63,662 nucleotides of DNA from Arthrobacter sp. APC 3897 (GTDB taxonomy: Bacteria > Actinomycetota > Actinomycetes > Actinomycetales > Micrococcaceae). Below the pieces are notes generated by a model. That model was not told the origin of the DNA and searched no databases. It saw only the letters and a program-made list of their open reading frames with translations. The translations under genes and the position numbers were made by a program. Position 1 is the first letter of the stretch, and every line of letters starts with the position of its first letter. Below, piece after piece: positions 28,342 to 36,576 of this stretch. Where the stretch lies: the NCBI RefSeq assembly GCF_030407495.1, contig NZ_JASDDG010000030.1, forward strand, positions 1 to 63,662, read 5' to 3'.

Positions 28342-29064
28342 TTGCTGACCGCCGCAGAAGTCGACGCCCCATCCGTCCCCATGGACTTTGACTGGTCCGG
28401 GCTGATCCAGGCCGGGTTCATCATCCTGGCCGGCCTGCTCATCTGGACGGCCGCAAGGTTCCTGATCAACCGCGTAGTCCAGCGCGCGCAGAAGGGATAT
28501 GCGCTCTTCAGCTCCTCGAAGCTGAAATGGGCCCAGCCCGTCATGCGCACCCTGGACAAGAAACGCCGCGCCCAGCGCGCGGACACCATTGGGGCGCTTC
28601 TGCGCAGCGCCGTGAGCCTGTTCATCTGGACCACCGTGATCATCATGGTGCTTAAGGCCATCGGCATCGACGTTGCTCCCTTGATTGCCAGCGTCGGAAT
28701 TGTCGGCATCACCCTTGGTTTTGGTGCCCGCGAGCTGATCCGCGATGCCCTGGCCGGGTTCTTCATCACCATCGAGGACCAGTACGGGATCGGCGATGTG
28801 ATTGAAGTAGGCGACACCGTGGGAACCGTGCAGTCAGTGGGCATCCGCATCACCCGCGTGGTCGACGGCCGCGGCGTGATCTGGTACATCCGCAACGGGG
28901 AGCTGGCCAAGGTGGGCAACCGCTCGCAGGGGAATTACCGGGAGCCTGAAGAGGTTTCCGAAGAGGGTACCGCGGGCCGGGTTGCCGTCAGCAACACCGC
29001 TGCCGCTCCCGCCGAAGCTGCGCCGGCCGCACCTGCCGATTCATTCAAGGGGAAAAAACTGTGA
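28342..29064 (+). CDS. Small-conductance mechanosensitive channel (MscS) family protein
   Basis: About 240 residues. Hydrophobic segments [43 protein letters not shown] and the pore helix plus beta-domain start ([38 protein letters not shown], split here only for naming) match MscS. It opens under membrane tension during hypo-osmotic shock. The start is uncertain: TTG at 28342 has AAAGGGACGG about 10 bases upstream; an ATG at 28381 and a GTG at 28273 are alternatives. Its stop overlaps the globin start (GTGA). Confidence 0.93.
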   Translation: MLTAAEVDAPSVPMDFDWSGLIQAGFIILAGLLIWTAARFLINRVVQRAQKGYALFSSSKLKWAQPVMRTLDKKRRAQRADTIGALLRSAVSLFIWTTVIIMVLKAIGIDVAPLIASVGIVGITLGFGARELIRDALAGFFITIEDQYGIGDVIEVGDTVGTVQSVGIRITRVVDGRGVIWYIRNGELAKVGNRSQGNYREPEEVSEEGTAGRVAVSNTAAAPAEAAPAAPADSFKGKKL

Positions 29065-29504
29065 GCACACCGTCCGAGAACCGGCCGTCCATGCCGCTGT
29101 CCGTCCAGCCTGCCTTTACGCAGCCAGCCTATACGGAGAACTTCTACGAGGCCGTGGGCGGACATCCAACCTTCGTCAAACTTGTTGACGTCTTCTACGA
29201 CGGCGTCGCTGAGGATCCGCTGATGCGGCCCATGTATCCGGAAGAAGACCTGACCGCAGCCAAGGACCGTTTGCTGGGATTCCTGGAGCAGTACTGGGGC
29301 GGCCCCAAGACCTACTCGGAGCAGCGCGGACACCCGCGGCTGCGGATGCGGCACATGCCCTTCGCCGTCACGCCCCAGGCCCGGGACGCCTGGCTGAAAC
29401 ACATGCGCGACGCCGTCGACGCCCTGGATCTCTCGCCGCTGCACGAAGCAACGCTGTGGGATTATCTGGAGCGTGCCGCGCACTCGATGGTTAATTCCGC
29501 CTAG
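29061..29504 (+). CDS. Truncated haemoglobin (group II, TrHbO-like)
   Basis: 147 residues. Truncated 2-on-2 globin that binds O2 and may take part in oxygen or NO handling. Marks: [40 protein letters not shown] is the family A-E helix pattern, the proximal His lies in RLRMRHMPF, and the C-terminal Trp in LWDYLERAA. The GTG start overlaps the MscS stop by four bases, with GGGGAAAA upstream, so the two are translationally coupled. About 20 extra N-terminal residues precede the globin fold. Confidence 0.94.
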   Translation: MSTPSENRPSMPLSVQPAFTQPAYTENFYEAVGGHPTFVKLVDVFYDGVAEDPLMRPMYPEEDLTAAKDRLLGFLEQYWGGPKTYSEQRGHPRLRMRHMPFAVTPQARDAWLKHMRDAVDALDLSPLHEATLWDYLERAAHSMVNSA

Positions 29505-29552
29505 CCCGGCAGGTTCAGCGGGCTGGGCGGATCCCGCCCCGGCCCGCCGCCG

Positions 29553-30239
29553 TCAAGCCAGGACCGCGGCCGATCGGATCAGCACGTGGCCCCGGGGCAT
29601 GCTCAGCCGGATCCAACGGCCGCAGCGGAAGGCCGCGGCAGCCCCGTCCGATCCGGCGGGAAGGAAGCCCAGGGTCAGCGCCGCAAACGCCGCACCGGCC
29701 GGGATGGGCGCAGCCACGTCCGGCAGCTGCTGCCCCCAGACGGCACCGCGTGCAGTCTGGACCAGCGGCGCTCCGGAGCTGGCCGGAACCAGCGCAGCAA
29801 CCTCCTTGATGCCCCGGTGCGCGGACTGTTCCAGCAGTTTGTAGGGGACATCGTCGCCGCGTTCCCACCCGCTCCGCGGCGCTCCCACACCGGTCCAGCT
29901 TTCGGTCACCGTCATGGGCGGCACCGGCAGCACGGTGTCCGTCTCCCCCATGCGGGCCAGCCGGTCCGCCACTGAGGCCAGGGAAACTGCCGTATCAAGC
30001 CGGGCCTCGGCGGCGAGCGGCATCGTCCGCATGCCCAGCACGGTGGGTGTGTTCTCTCCCAGTGCACGAGGCCGGAGAACACAAACATAGGCAGCCAGCA
30101 CGGATCCCACTGCCTGCAGCCGCACCGCGCCGTCCTCCGCCGCCCTGGCGCGCACCACGAAGGTCCTCAGGTCTGCTGTGACCTGGGGGTCCGCCAGGAC
30201 CAGTTCCGTGGACGCCTGGGCTGCAGCGGCCGCGGTCAT
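29553..30239 (-). CDS. Conserved hypothetical protein
   Basis: 228 residues from the ATG at 30239, which overlaps the thioesterase stop by four bases (ATGA). I do not recognise a family. The sequence is soluble, Ala-rich, without a signal peptide, transmembrane segment or known motif; it has runs such as LRTFVVRARAAEDGAVRLQAVGSVLAAYVCVL and ends RCGRWIRLSMPRGHVLIRSAAVLA (each broken across conserved-looking blocks). Coupling to the thioesterase suggests a shared transcript but gives no function. The frame continues upstream inside the thioesterase gene and is ignored there. Confidence 0.7.
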   Translation of the reverse strand: MTAAAAAQASTELVLADPQVTADLRTFVVRARAAEDGAVRLQAVGSVLAAYVCVLRPRALGENTPTVLGMRTMPLAAEARLDTAVSLASVADRLARMGETDTVLPVPPMTVTESWTGVGAPRSGWERGDDVPYKLLEQSAHRGIKEVAALVPASSGAPLVQTARGAVWGQQLPDVAAPIPAGAAFAALTLGFLPAGSDGAAAAFRCGRWIRLSMPRGHVLIRSAAVLA

Positions 30240-30754
30240 CGGTTTACTCCCGCGGGTGCGGACATCGTGCTGCCGGCGTTGGCCTGCCTGCTTTTCCGGA
30301 ACGGCACGGGGTCCCCGCGCCAGCTCTCCAGCACCCGAATCTGCAGATCGGACAGAGCCGCGGGACGGCCTGTTTCCGCATCGGCCATGACCAGCGTGCA
30401 TTCGGCGAGGGCGTAGACCGTGCCGCCGTCGTCGTCGGCGATGCGGAAGCCGTAGGTGAGGCTGGAACCGCCGATTCCGGTCACCCAGACCTCAACCCAC
30501 ACCGGCTCCCGGCGATAGACCAGCGGGGCACGGTATTCAATCTCCTGATGTGCCACCAGCGTCATCCCGGTCCGGGAGGTCAGTGACCGGAAAGTTTCGG
30601 ACGGTTCAGCCGGGCTAAGTTCCGCGCCAAGCGGCAGGAGGCTCAGGCGCACCCGTGCTTCTTCCAGGAATTGGACAAAGCGCACGTTGTTCACGTGACC
30701 GTTGGAATCCTCGTCACCAAAGCGCAGCTGGACGGGAAAGCGATTCATAGGCAT
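30236..30754 (-). CDS. Acyl-CoA thioesterase, hotdog fold (4HBT family)
   Basis: 172 residues. The opening LRFGDEDSNGHVNNVRFV matches the YbgC/4-hydroxybenzoyl-CoA thioesterase active-site region, with the catalytic Asp in the D-S-N-G-H pattern and FLEEAR helix. It hydrolyses acyl-CoA thioesters, substrate length unknown. It is divergent from the tesB-type gene and followed by a hypothetical gene with a four-base overlap. Confidence 0.9.
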   Translation of the reverse strand: MPMNRFPVQLRFGDEDSNGHVNNVRFVQFLEEARVRLSLLPLGAELSPAEPSETFRSLTSRTGMTLVAHQEIEYRAPLVYRREPVWVEVWVTGIGGSSLTYGFRIADDDGGTVYALAECTLVMADAETGRPAALSDLQIRVLESWRGDPVPFRKSRQANAGSTMSAPAGVNR

Positions 30755-30908
30755 AACCCCATCCTCTCAAACGCTGCGGGCAGCCGCGCATTCCTGCTCC
30801 GGCTTGGGTGTGGCCGGAGGGTACGTCTAATCTCGAAGGGGGCCCCGGGACACTTTCGGGGCCAACACCAGTGCATCTTTTTCTTTTGTCCAAGGAGACC
30901 AACCACCC

Positions 30909-31793
30909 ATGGCCGACACCGTCGATCCCACCGCTTCCCTGCTGAGCCTGCTGAACCTCAGCCCTGCCGACGGCGCGCAAACGGATGAGGACATCTTTGT
31001 GGGCGGCTCACAACAGGAACCGCGGAAACGGGTGTTTGGCGGGCAGGTGCTCGGCCAGTCGCTCGTGGCCGCCGCGCGGACCGTGGAACCCGGACGCCTG
31101 ATGCACTCGATGCACGGCTATTTCCTGCGGCCCGGAGACACTGACATTCCCATTACCTTCGGTGTGCAGCGGTTGCGTGACGGCCGGTCCTTCTCGGCCC
31201 GGCGAACGCATGCGTACCAAAACGGCGTTCCCATCCTCTCCATGATTTCCTCCTTCCAGGAGCCGGGCGAAGGGCTGGACCACCAGGTGGAAATGCCGGA
31301 CGGAATTCCGGAGCCGGAGTCCCTTCCGACCACTGCGGAGCTGCTTGAAGGCATCGATCATCCCGTGGCCAAGGCCTGGTCCCACGAGCGGCCGATGGAC
31401 ATCCGGCACGTGGAAAAGCCGGTGTATTTCGAAGCCGGACCGGAGAAGGTGGCCCGCAACGCTGTCTGGATGAAGGCCTTCGGGCCGATGCCGGATGATC
31501 AGAACCTGCACCGTGCGGCCCTGGCCTATGCCAGTGATTACACCCTCTTGGAGTCTGTTTTGCGCCGGCATGGCCTGGCATGGTCCGCCCGCGGCATGTC
31601 GGTGGCCAGCCTCGACCACGCCATGTGGTGGCACCGCCCGCTGCGGGTGGATGACTGGCTGCTCTACGTCCAGGAATCACCGAGTGCTTCCGGAGCCCGC
31701 GGACTGGCCAGCGGCAGGATTTTCAACCGTGCCGGCGAGCTCGTAGCCACTGTGGCGCAGGAAGGCATGATCCGCATTCCGGAACAGGCGTAA
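30909..31793 (+). CDS. tesB: Acyl-CoA thioesterase II
   Basis: 294 residues, double-hotdog enzyme hydrolysing medium and long acyl-CoAs. Marks: FGGQVLGQSLVAA (residues 43-55), SMHGYFLRPGD, and in the second hotdog domain ASLDHAMWWHRP with the catalytic Asp. The start has AAGGAG 7-12 bases upstream. Single gene, followed by a long hairpin at 31904. Confidence 0.96.
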   Translation: MADTVDPTASLLSLLNLSPADGAQTDEDIFVGGSQQEPRKRVFGGQVLGQSLVAAARTVEPGRLMHSMHGYFLRPGDTDIPITFGVQRLRDGRSFSARRTHAYQNGVPILSMISSFQEPGEGLDHQVEMPDGIPEPESLPTTAELLEGIDHPVAKAWSHERPMDIRHVEKPVYFEAGPEKVARNAVWMKAFGPMPDDQNLHRAALAYASDYTLLESVLRRHGLAWSARGMSVASLDHAMWWHRPLRVDDWLLYVQESPSASGARGLASGRIFNRAGELVATVAQEGMIRIPEQA

Positions 31794-31903
31794 CGGCGGC
31801 GCCGGTCAGGACCTCGCGCCGGCCCGTCCCGGCAGGAACCTCGTTGCTGCTTTCGGGAACGTCATTAAAACAGGAACGTCTGTATAAAGCAGAACCGCGT
31901 TAA

Positions 31904-31943
31904 CCAAGGAACCCGCCCCGTGTGTACGGGGCGGGTTCCTTGG
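31904..31943. terminator. Hairpin between tesB and ettA
   Basis: Perfect 17-base arms (CCAAGGAACCCGCCCCG / CGGGGCGGGTTCCTTGG) around TGTGTA. No T-tract on either side, but it lies between two convergent genes and probably terminates both. Confidence 0.75.
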
Positions 31944-32011
31944 ATTCAGGACCGGGTTAGTCAGGAACCGGCTCACCCGGACCGGTTGCCGTTGCCGGTC
32001 CGGCCGCTGTA

Positions 32012-33694
32012 CTAGTCGCGGGTCAGACGGCGGTGGGTTACGCGGTGCGGCTTCGCTGCATCGGGGCCCAGCCGCTCGATCTTGTTCTGCTCGTAAGCTT
32101 CGAAGTTACCCTCGAACCAGTACCAGTTCGCCGGGTTCTCCTCGGTGCCCTCATAGGCCAGAATGTGGGTGGACACGCGGTCCAGGAACCACCGGTCGTG
32201 AGAAACCACCACGGCGCAGCCGGGGAATTCCAGCAGCGCGTTTTCGAGGCTGGACAGCGTCTCGACGTCCAGGTCGTTAGTGGGCTCATCGAGCAGCAGA
32301 AGGTTTCCACCCTGCTTCAGGGTCATGGCCAGGTTCAGGCGGTTCCGCTCACCGCCGGAGAGCACACCGGCCTTCTTCTGCTGGTCCGGGCCCTTGAAAC
32401 CGAAGGCGGAGACGTAGGCGCGCGAAGGCATCTCCACCTGGCCCACCTGGATCCAGTCATGGCCGTCGGAGACTACCTCCCACAGGCTCTTCTCGGGGTC
32501 AATGCCGCCGCGGGACTGGTCGACGTAGGAAATCTTGACCGAATCACCAATCTTGAGCTCACCGCCGTCGAGCTCTTCAAGGCCAACGATGGTCTTGAAC
32601 AGCGTGGACTTACCCACACCGTTGGGACCGATCACGCCGACGATGCCGTTGCGCGGCAGCGAGAAGGACAGGCCGTCAATGAGCTTGCGGTCACCGTAGC
32701 CCTTCTCCAGGTTCTTGGCTTCCAGCACCAGGGAGCCCAGGCGCGGGCCCGGCGGAATCTGGATCTCTTCGAAGTCCAGTTTGCGCGTGCGGTCCGCTTC
32801 GGCGGCCATTTCCTCATACCGGGCCAGACGGGCCTTCGACTTGGTCTGGCGGCCCTTGGCATTGGAACGAACCCAGTCCAGTTCCTCGGTGAGGCGCTTG
32901 GCCAGCTTCTGGTCCTTCTTGCCCTGGACCTCGAGGCGGGCACGCTTCTTCTCCAGGTAGGTGGAGTAGTTACCCTCATACGGGTAGAGGTGTCCGCGGT
33001 CCACTTCGGCAATCCACTGGGCAACGTGGTCCAGGAAGTACCGGTCGTGGGTCACGGCCAGGACGGCGCCGTGGTAAGCGGACAGGTGCTGCTCGAGCCA
33101 CAGCACGCTTTCAGCGTCAAGGTGGTTAGTGGGCTCATCCAGGAGCAGGAGGTCCGGCTTCTGCAGCAGCAGCTTGCACAGCGCAACGCGGCGGCGCTCA
33201 CCACCGGAAAGCAGGGTGACATCGGCGTCGGCCGGCGGGCACCGCAGCGCATCCATGGCCTGCTCGAGCTGGGAATCGATATCCCAGGCGTCGGCGGCAT
33301 CGATGGCTTCCTGCAGCTTGCCCATTTCTTCGAGCAGGCTGTCGAAGTCCGCGTCGGGCTCGGACATTGCCTCGGAGATCTCGTTAAAGCGCTGGATCTT
33401 GGCATAGATCTCGCCAACGCCCTCCTGGACGTTGCCGAGTACGGTCTTTTCCTCATTCAGGGGTGGTTCCTGGAGCAGGATGCCAACGGTGTAACCGGCA
33501 CTCAGCCGTGCTTCACCGTTGGAGGGGGTGTCCAGTCCGGCCATGATTTTGAGGATGGTGGACTTACCCGCACCGTTGGGACCCACCACGCCGATCTTGG
33601 CACCGGGGTAGAAGGACATGCTTACGTCGTCGAGGATAACTTTGTCGCCAACGGCCTTGCGGGCCTTGGTCATCGTGTAGATAAATTCCGCCAT
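32012..33694 (-). CDS. ettA: Energy-dependent translational throttle protein EttA (ABC-F)
   Basis: 560 residues with two ABC cassettes and no membrane segments. First cassette: Walker A GPNGAGKST and signature LSGGERRRV; second: GPNGVGKST and LSGGERNRL. Between them lies the linker (PtIM) rich in Lys and Arg. EttA binds the ribosomal E site and gates entry into elongation according to ATP level. Full length and start MAEFIYTMTKARKAV match the family closely. Confidence 0.97.
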   Translation of the reverse strand: MAEFIYTMTKARKAVGDKVILDDVSMSFYPGAKIGVVGPNGAGKSTILKIMAGLDTPSNGEARLSAGYTVGILLQEPPLNEEKTVLGNVQEGVGEIYAKIQRFNEISEAMSEPDADFDSLLEEMGKLQEAIDAADAWDIDSQLEQAMDALRCPPADADVTLLSGGERRRVALCKLLLQKPDLLLLDEPTNHLDAESVLWLEQHLSAYHGAVLAVTHDRYFLDHVAQWIAEVDRGHLYPYEGNYSTYLEKKRARLEVQGKKDQKLAKRLTEELDWVRSNAKGRQTKSKARLARYEEMAAEADRTRKLDFEEIQIPPGPRLGSLVLEAKNLEKGYGDRKLIDGLSFSLPRNGIVGVIGPNGVGKSTLFKTIVGLEELDGGELKIGDSVKISYVDQSRGGIDPEKSLWEVVSDGHDWIQVGQVEMPSRAYVSAFGFKGPDQQKKAGVLSGGERNRLNLAMTLKQGGNLLLLDEPTNDLDVETLSSLENALLEFPGCAVVVSHDRWFLDRVSTHILAYEGTEENPANWYWFEGNFEAYEQNKIERLGPDAAKPHRVTHRRLTRD

Positions 33695-33820
33695 AGGATC
33701 AAGGCTAGTGGGTCAGGCCGGATAAGTTCCATTTGGCCGGTGACGCACTTCCGCGGACAGCCGGCCGCCCGGCAGAATCACTCCCCCGCCGTCAGCCCGT
33801 ATGCCCGTCCCGTGCTCGGC

Positions 33821-34312
33821 CTAGCGCTGGTCTCCCACGAAACAGTATCCGCTGTCCAGTACGGGCAGAACGCTGACCGCGACTGCACCTTCGCGCACTT
33901 CTCCGAAGAAACAGGAGCCGTCCTCTGCCGCCGCTCCGCGAATGGAATCGACGGCCAGGCCGGTAGGCGTAATGTCCAGCGACACTTCCACTGTTTCAGC
34001 GGGGAACCCGGCCTCCGTGAATGCTTTCCGGATCATGGCACGGTCCGGACTCGGCGATGCGGCGGCGAGCGCGTCGAGTGCCTTCGTCAGGCTTTCAGGG
34101 GTGCGCTCTGCTGCCCCCGGCGGCATGGTGTTCGCGTCCGGCACTACGGTTGCCTCGTGGACGGGGGCCACTGCCCGGGCTGCGGCGCTGCCCTGCAGGG
34201 ACTCTGCGGGCGACGCCGGCACGGCCGCCGGAGCAAGCAGGCCTGCGGAGCCAATCAAGAGCACGGAGAGACTAACCCCTGAGAGCCTGTTGCTGCGGCG
34301 AACGCGAATCAT
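33821..34312 (-). CDS. DUF6993-like secreted protein
   Basis: 163 residues with an N-terminal signal peptide (basic RVRRS start, hydrophobic VSLSVLLIGSAGLLAP). The mature part has a C-terminal globular domain with two cysteines (GSCFFGE and SGYCFVG), likely a disulfide. The pattern TPESLTKALDALAAASPSPDRAMIRKAFTEAGF resembles DUF6993 proteins of Micrococcales, whose function is unknown. It lies between ettA and a second ssb, all leftward. Confidence 0.72.
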   Translation of the reverse strand: MIRVRRSNRLSGVSLSVLLIGSAGLLAPAAVPASPAESLQGSAAARAVAPVHEATVVPDANTMPPGAAERTPESLTKALDALAAASPSPDRAMIRKAFTEAGFPAETVEVSLDITPTGLAVDSIRGAAAEDGSCFFGEVREGAVAVSVLPVLDSGYCFVGDQR

Positions 34313-34359
34313 CCGCCTATTCTGCCACGCCCCTGCACCGCACCCGCCGCGCGCACGGC

Positions 34360-34980
34360 TCAGTGCTTCGTTTTGGACAACACGGCAGCCGCCAACCCGC
34401 TCGCGGACGGCTCAAAGGGATCCTGCGGATGGTCCTCATGTCCGTCCTCATGTCCGTCCCCACGTCCGTCCCCCGAATGCTCGTCTGAGGTGGTTCCGAC
34501 GAGTTCGCCTGTGTCCAGGTCCAAATCCGCCGGCAGGTCATCGGTGAGGTCACCGGTCCCGGCATCCTCACCGCCTGAACCTTCACTTCCCTCAGCCCCA
34601 CCCTCGCCCGCGGCCCGGTTCTGCACATTTCGACGGTAATTGGCTGTACCCCACATCAGGTCATGCCCGACGCTCTCGGCGTCAATGTCCACCGAAGTAC
34701 CGCTCCTTCCGTCATCCGAGACCCACTGCCGCACCTTCAGCCTGCCCGTGACAATGACCCGATCCCCTTTGTGGATGCTAAACGCGGCGTTGGTAGCCAA
34801 CTGGCGGAACAGGGACACGGAGAACCAGTTTGTTTGGCCGTCCGCCCAGCTTCCGGTGTCCCTGTCATATCGCCGCTCCGTGGTGCACATGCGGAAGCCC
34901 GCAATCGCTAGTCCGCTGTCCGCAGTGGTGCTCCGAACGTCCGTGGCAACGTATCCCCGGACTGTGATCGTGTCGCTCAT
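34360..34980 (-). CDS. Single-stranded DNA-binding protein, secondary (SsbB-like)
   Basis: 206 residues from the ATG at 34980, with an AGGCAGGT upstream. The OB fold covers about residues 1-110 (TITVRGYVATDVRS, FSVSLFRQLATNAAFSIHKGDRVIVTGRLKV). The C-terminal tail is Gly/Asp/Glu/His-rich with a 12-base DNA repeat and lacks the terminal DDDIPF-like hook that recruits repair proteins. This fits the actinobacterial paralogue SsbB involved in chromosome segregation in Streptomyces rather than the essential SSB. The frame upstream of 34980 is non-coding in character. Confidence 0.9.
   Translation of the reverse strand: MSDTITVRGYVATDVRSTTADSGLAIAGFRMCTTERRYDRDTGSWADGQTNWFSVSLFRQLATNAAFSIHKGDRVIVTGRLKVRQWVSDDGRSGTSVDIDAESVGHDLMWGTANYRRNVQNRAAGEGGAEGSEGSGGEDAGTGDLTDDLPADLDLDTGELVGTTSDEHSGDGRGDGHEDGHEDHPQDPFEPSASGLAAAVLSKTKH
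34432..34473. repeat. 12-base tandem repeat inside the ssb tail
   Basis: About 3.5 copies of GTCCTCATGTCC on the + strand, the third with two substitutions. On the coding (reverse) strand it gives repeats of GHEDGHED type. It is in frame, so copy-number change would lengthen or shorten the acidic tail in 4-residue steps. Confidence 0.85.
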
Positions 34981-35333
34981 GCTGTTACCTGCCTGTCTAT
35001 GGATGGTCCGATTCCTTCGCTCGGGCAACCGGGTCATGGGGGTCGCTGCGAAGTCACCGCCGGCCGCTTCCGGCCCGCTGAGGCAAGTCTTGGCCGTGCA
35101 CAGCAACAACGGGGGGCAGTTGGCGCTGTTGTGGATGAGGTGCGGCAATCAGGGCGCTGGGGAGGGAACACCGGCAGAGAACCAACCGGCCGGAGCGGCA
35201 AGTGCGGTAAGAGGCACGACCGGTTAAAGCAATGGTGCCGAAACGCTGACCGGATCTCCCGACGTGTACGGAGATCCGGTCGGCCGTTTCGGCACCGCGG
35301 AAAAACTGCAGAAGTTCACACCTGCAAATACTG
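34981..35333. other. Intergenic region between ssb and tRNA-Arg
   Basis: About 350 bases without a convincing gene. The left part must carry the ssb promoter (leftward). The right part holds a long imperfect inverted repeat at 35234-35296, described separately, which lies downstream of the leftward tRNA-Arg. Confidence 0.6.
35234..35296 (-). terminator. Long inverted repeat, probable tRNA-Arg terminator
   Basis: GGTGCCGAAACG-CTGACCGGATCTCC on the left faces GGAGATCCGGTC-GGC-CGTTTCGGCACC on the right, around a 10-base loop CGACGTGTAC. Read leftward it follows tRNA-Arg by about 38 bases and is followed by ATTGCTTTAACC. Confidence 0.65.
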
Positions 35334-35406
35334 TGCCCCCGGCAGGATTCGAACCTGCGACCAAGAGATTAGAAGGCTCCTGCTCTATCCCCTGAGCTAC
35401 GGAGGC
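35334..35406 (-). tRNA. tRNA-Arg (anticodon TCT)
   Basis: 73 bases on the reverse strand. Acceptor arms GCCTCCG / CGGGGGC pair with one G-T. The anticodon loop CTTCTAA gives TCT; the last anticodon stem pair is C-T, a mismatch I recall in other bacterial Arg-TCT tRNAs. T-arm GCAGGTTCGAATCCTGC is perfect; discriminator A. CCA is not encoded. Confidence 0.94.
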
Positions 35407-35497
35407 GACCTCACGATAATACTACGCAGCGGCAGGGGCTTATCCACGGGGTATCCGACCGGGCCCGGCACGTCCCGGGAGGACACGAAAAAAATAA

Positions 35498-35514
35498 ATG
35501 AAAAAAGTTTTCAT
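35498..35514. promoter_or_regulatory. AT-rich palindrome upstream of the DUF4397 gene
   Basis: ATGAAAA-AAG-TTTTCAT, a perfect 7-base inverted repeat inside a strongly A/T-rich patch (about 35485-35520) that stands out from its GC-rich surroundings. It lies about 100 bases before the DUF4397 start and could be an operator or the edge of an UP-like element. No matching regulator is encoded beside it except the SigK-like factor. Confidence 0.4.
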
Positions 35515-35611
35515 GAGTTTGCATCCAAACCGCGGGCCCCGGAAGTAGAGGGAGTGTAAGCAACTTATAAATTCTTCGCTGCCGGCGGAGATGCGACCTT
35601 CAGGAGAGATC

Positions 35612-36430
35612 ATGCGTAAGACCGTCACCGCCCTTGCAGCAGCCGCAGGTTTGACTGCCGCAGTTGGTTTCATGACCCCAGCGGCAGCAGCAGACACTGC
35701 TCAGCTCTCGGTTCTGCACGGGATACCCGACACGACGGTGGATGTGTACGTCAACGGTGCACTGACCCTCGACGATTTCACTCCGGGCACCCTGGCCGGA
35801 CCGCTCGACCTGCCCGGAGGCAGCTATGACCTGGCGATCACCGCGCCCGACGCCGCCGATGCTTCGGCACCGATCATCGGTCCGGTGACGGTGGATTTGG
35901 CTGCGGGCGGAAACTACACCGCCGTGGCCAACCTTGATGCAACCGGTCAGCCGACGGCCAACTTCTACACAAATGACCTGTCCATGCTCGAAGCGGGCAA
36001 GGCAGGCCTGACTGTCCGTCACGACGCCGCGGCACCTGCCGTGGACGTCCTGGCCAACGGAACCCCGGTCATCACCGGACTGGAAAACCCTGATGAGAAG
36101 TCTCTGACCGTTGATGCCGGAACCATCTCCGCGTCCGTGGCTGCGGCCGGAACCACCGATCCCGTCATCGGCCCGGCAGACCTGACCCTGGCTGAAGGCA
36201 CCCACACCTTCGTGTACGCCTGGGGTTCGCTGGAGGACGGTAACCTTGCCCTCGCCACCCAGACCATCCACGGCATGGAATCGGCTCCGAACGCAGTCCC
36301 CGGTGCACTGGCAACCTCTGACGAGGGCAACGGCGGCGCTCTGGCCGCAGGTGCCGGCGCAGCGCTGATGCTCCTGGTGGGCGCAGCAGCGGTGGCACGC
36401 CGCAAGCACACTGCCGCAGCCCGCAGCTAA
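35612..36430 (+). CDS. DUF4397 surface protein with signal peptide and C-terminal anchor
   Basis: 272 residues. Signal peptide MRKTVTALAAAAGLTAAVGF ending AAAA-DTAQ. Two DUF4397-like beta domains follow: QLSVLHGIPDTTVDVYVNG (about 30-120) and LTVRHDAAAPAVDVLANGT (about 135-215). The C-terminus has a hydrophobic helix (ALAAGAGAALMLLVGAAAVA) and a basic tail RRKHTAAARS, the layout of a cell-wall sorting signal, but with no LPXTG before the helix; the nearest Pro is in NAVPGALATSDEG. The ribosome site AGGAGAG is 4 bases before the ATG. The sortase gene lies 146 bases downstream after a terminator. Confidence 0.88.
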   Translation: MRKTVTALAAAAGLTAAVGFMTPAAAADTAQLSVLHGIPDTTVDVYVNGALTLDDFTPGTLAGPLDLPGGSYDLAITAPDAADASAPIIGPVTVDLAAGGNYTAVANLDATGQPTANFYTNDLSMLEAGKAGLTVRHDAAAPAVDVLANGTPVITGLENPDEKSLTVDAGTISASVAAAGTTDPVIGPADLTLAEGTHTFVYAWGSLEDGNLALATQTIHGMESAPNAVPGALATSDEGNGGALAAGAGAALMLLVGAAAVARRKHTAAARS

Positions 36431-36483
36431 CTGCTCCATCCGCCCCTCGTGCCGGACGGCACACCGGGTGGGCGCTGGCTGAA

Positions 36484-36530
36484 GTCCGCTGCCGGCGGCC
36501 GGAGAAGTTTTCCGGCCGCCGGCGGCGGAC
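36484..36530 (+). terminator. Terminator between the DUF4397 and sortase genes
   Basis: Inner perfect arms GCCGGCGGCCGG / CCGGCCGCCGGC (loop AGAAGTTTT), extended outward by GTCCGC / GCGGAC. It suggests that the surface protein has its own transcript. Confidence 0.8.
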
Positions 36531-36576
36531 TCCCCCGACCATTTTGTACCGCACCTCTGGATTGGAAGTTCGCCGC

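Noticed and set aside
31978-32003. CCGGACCGG/CCGGTCCGG inverted repeat after ettA
   Set aside because: Short, no T-tract, and the stronger hairpin at 31904-31943 explains termination better.
32033-34282. 749-codon rightward frame opposite ettA and the DUF6993 gene
   Set aside because: Crosses two real leftward genes, lacks ribosome site and known motifs; typical GC-rich shadow.
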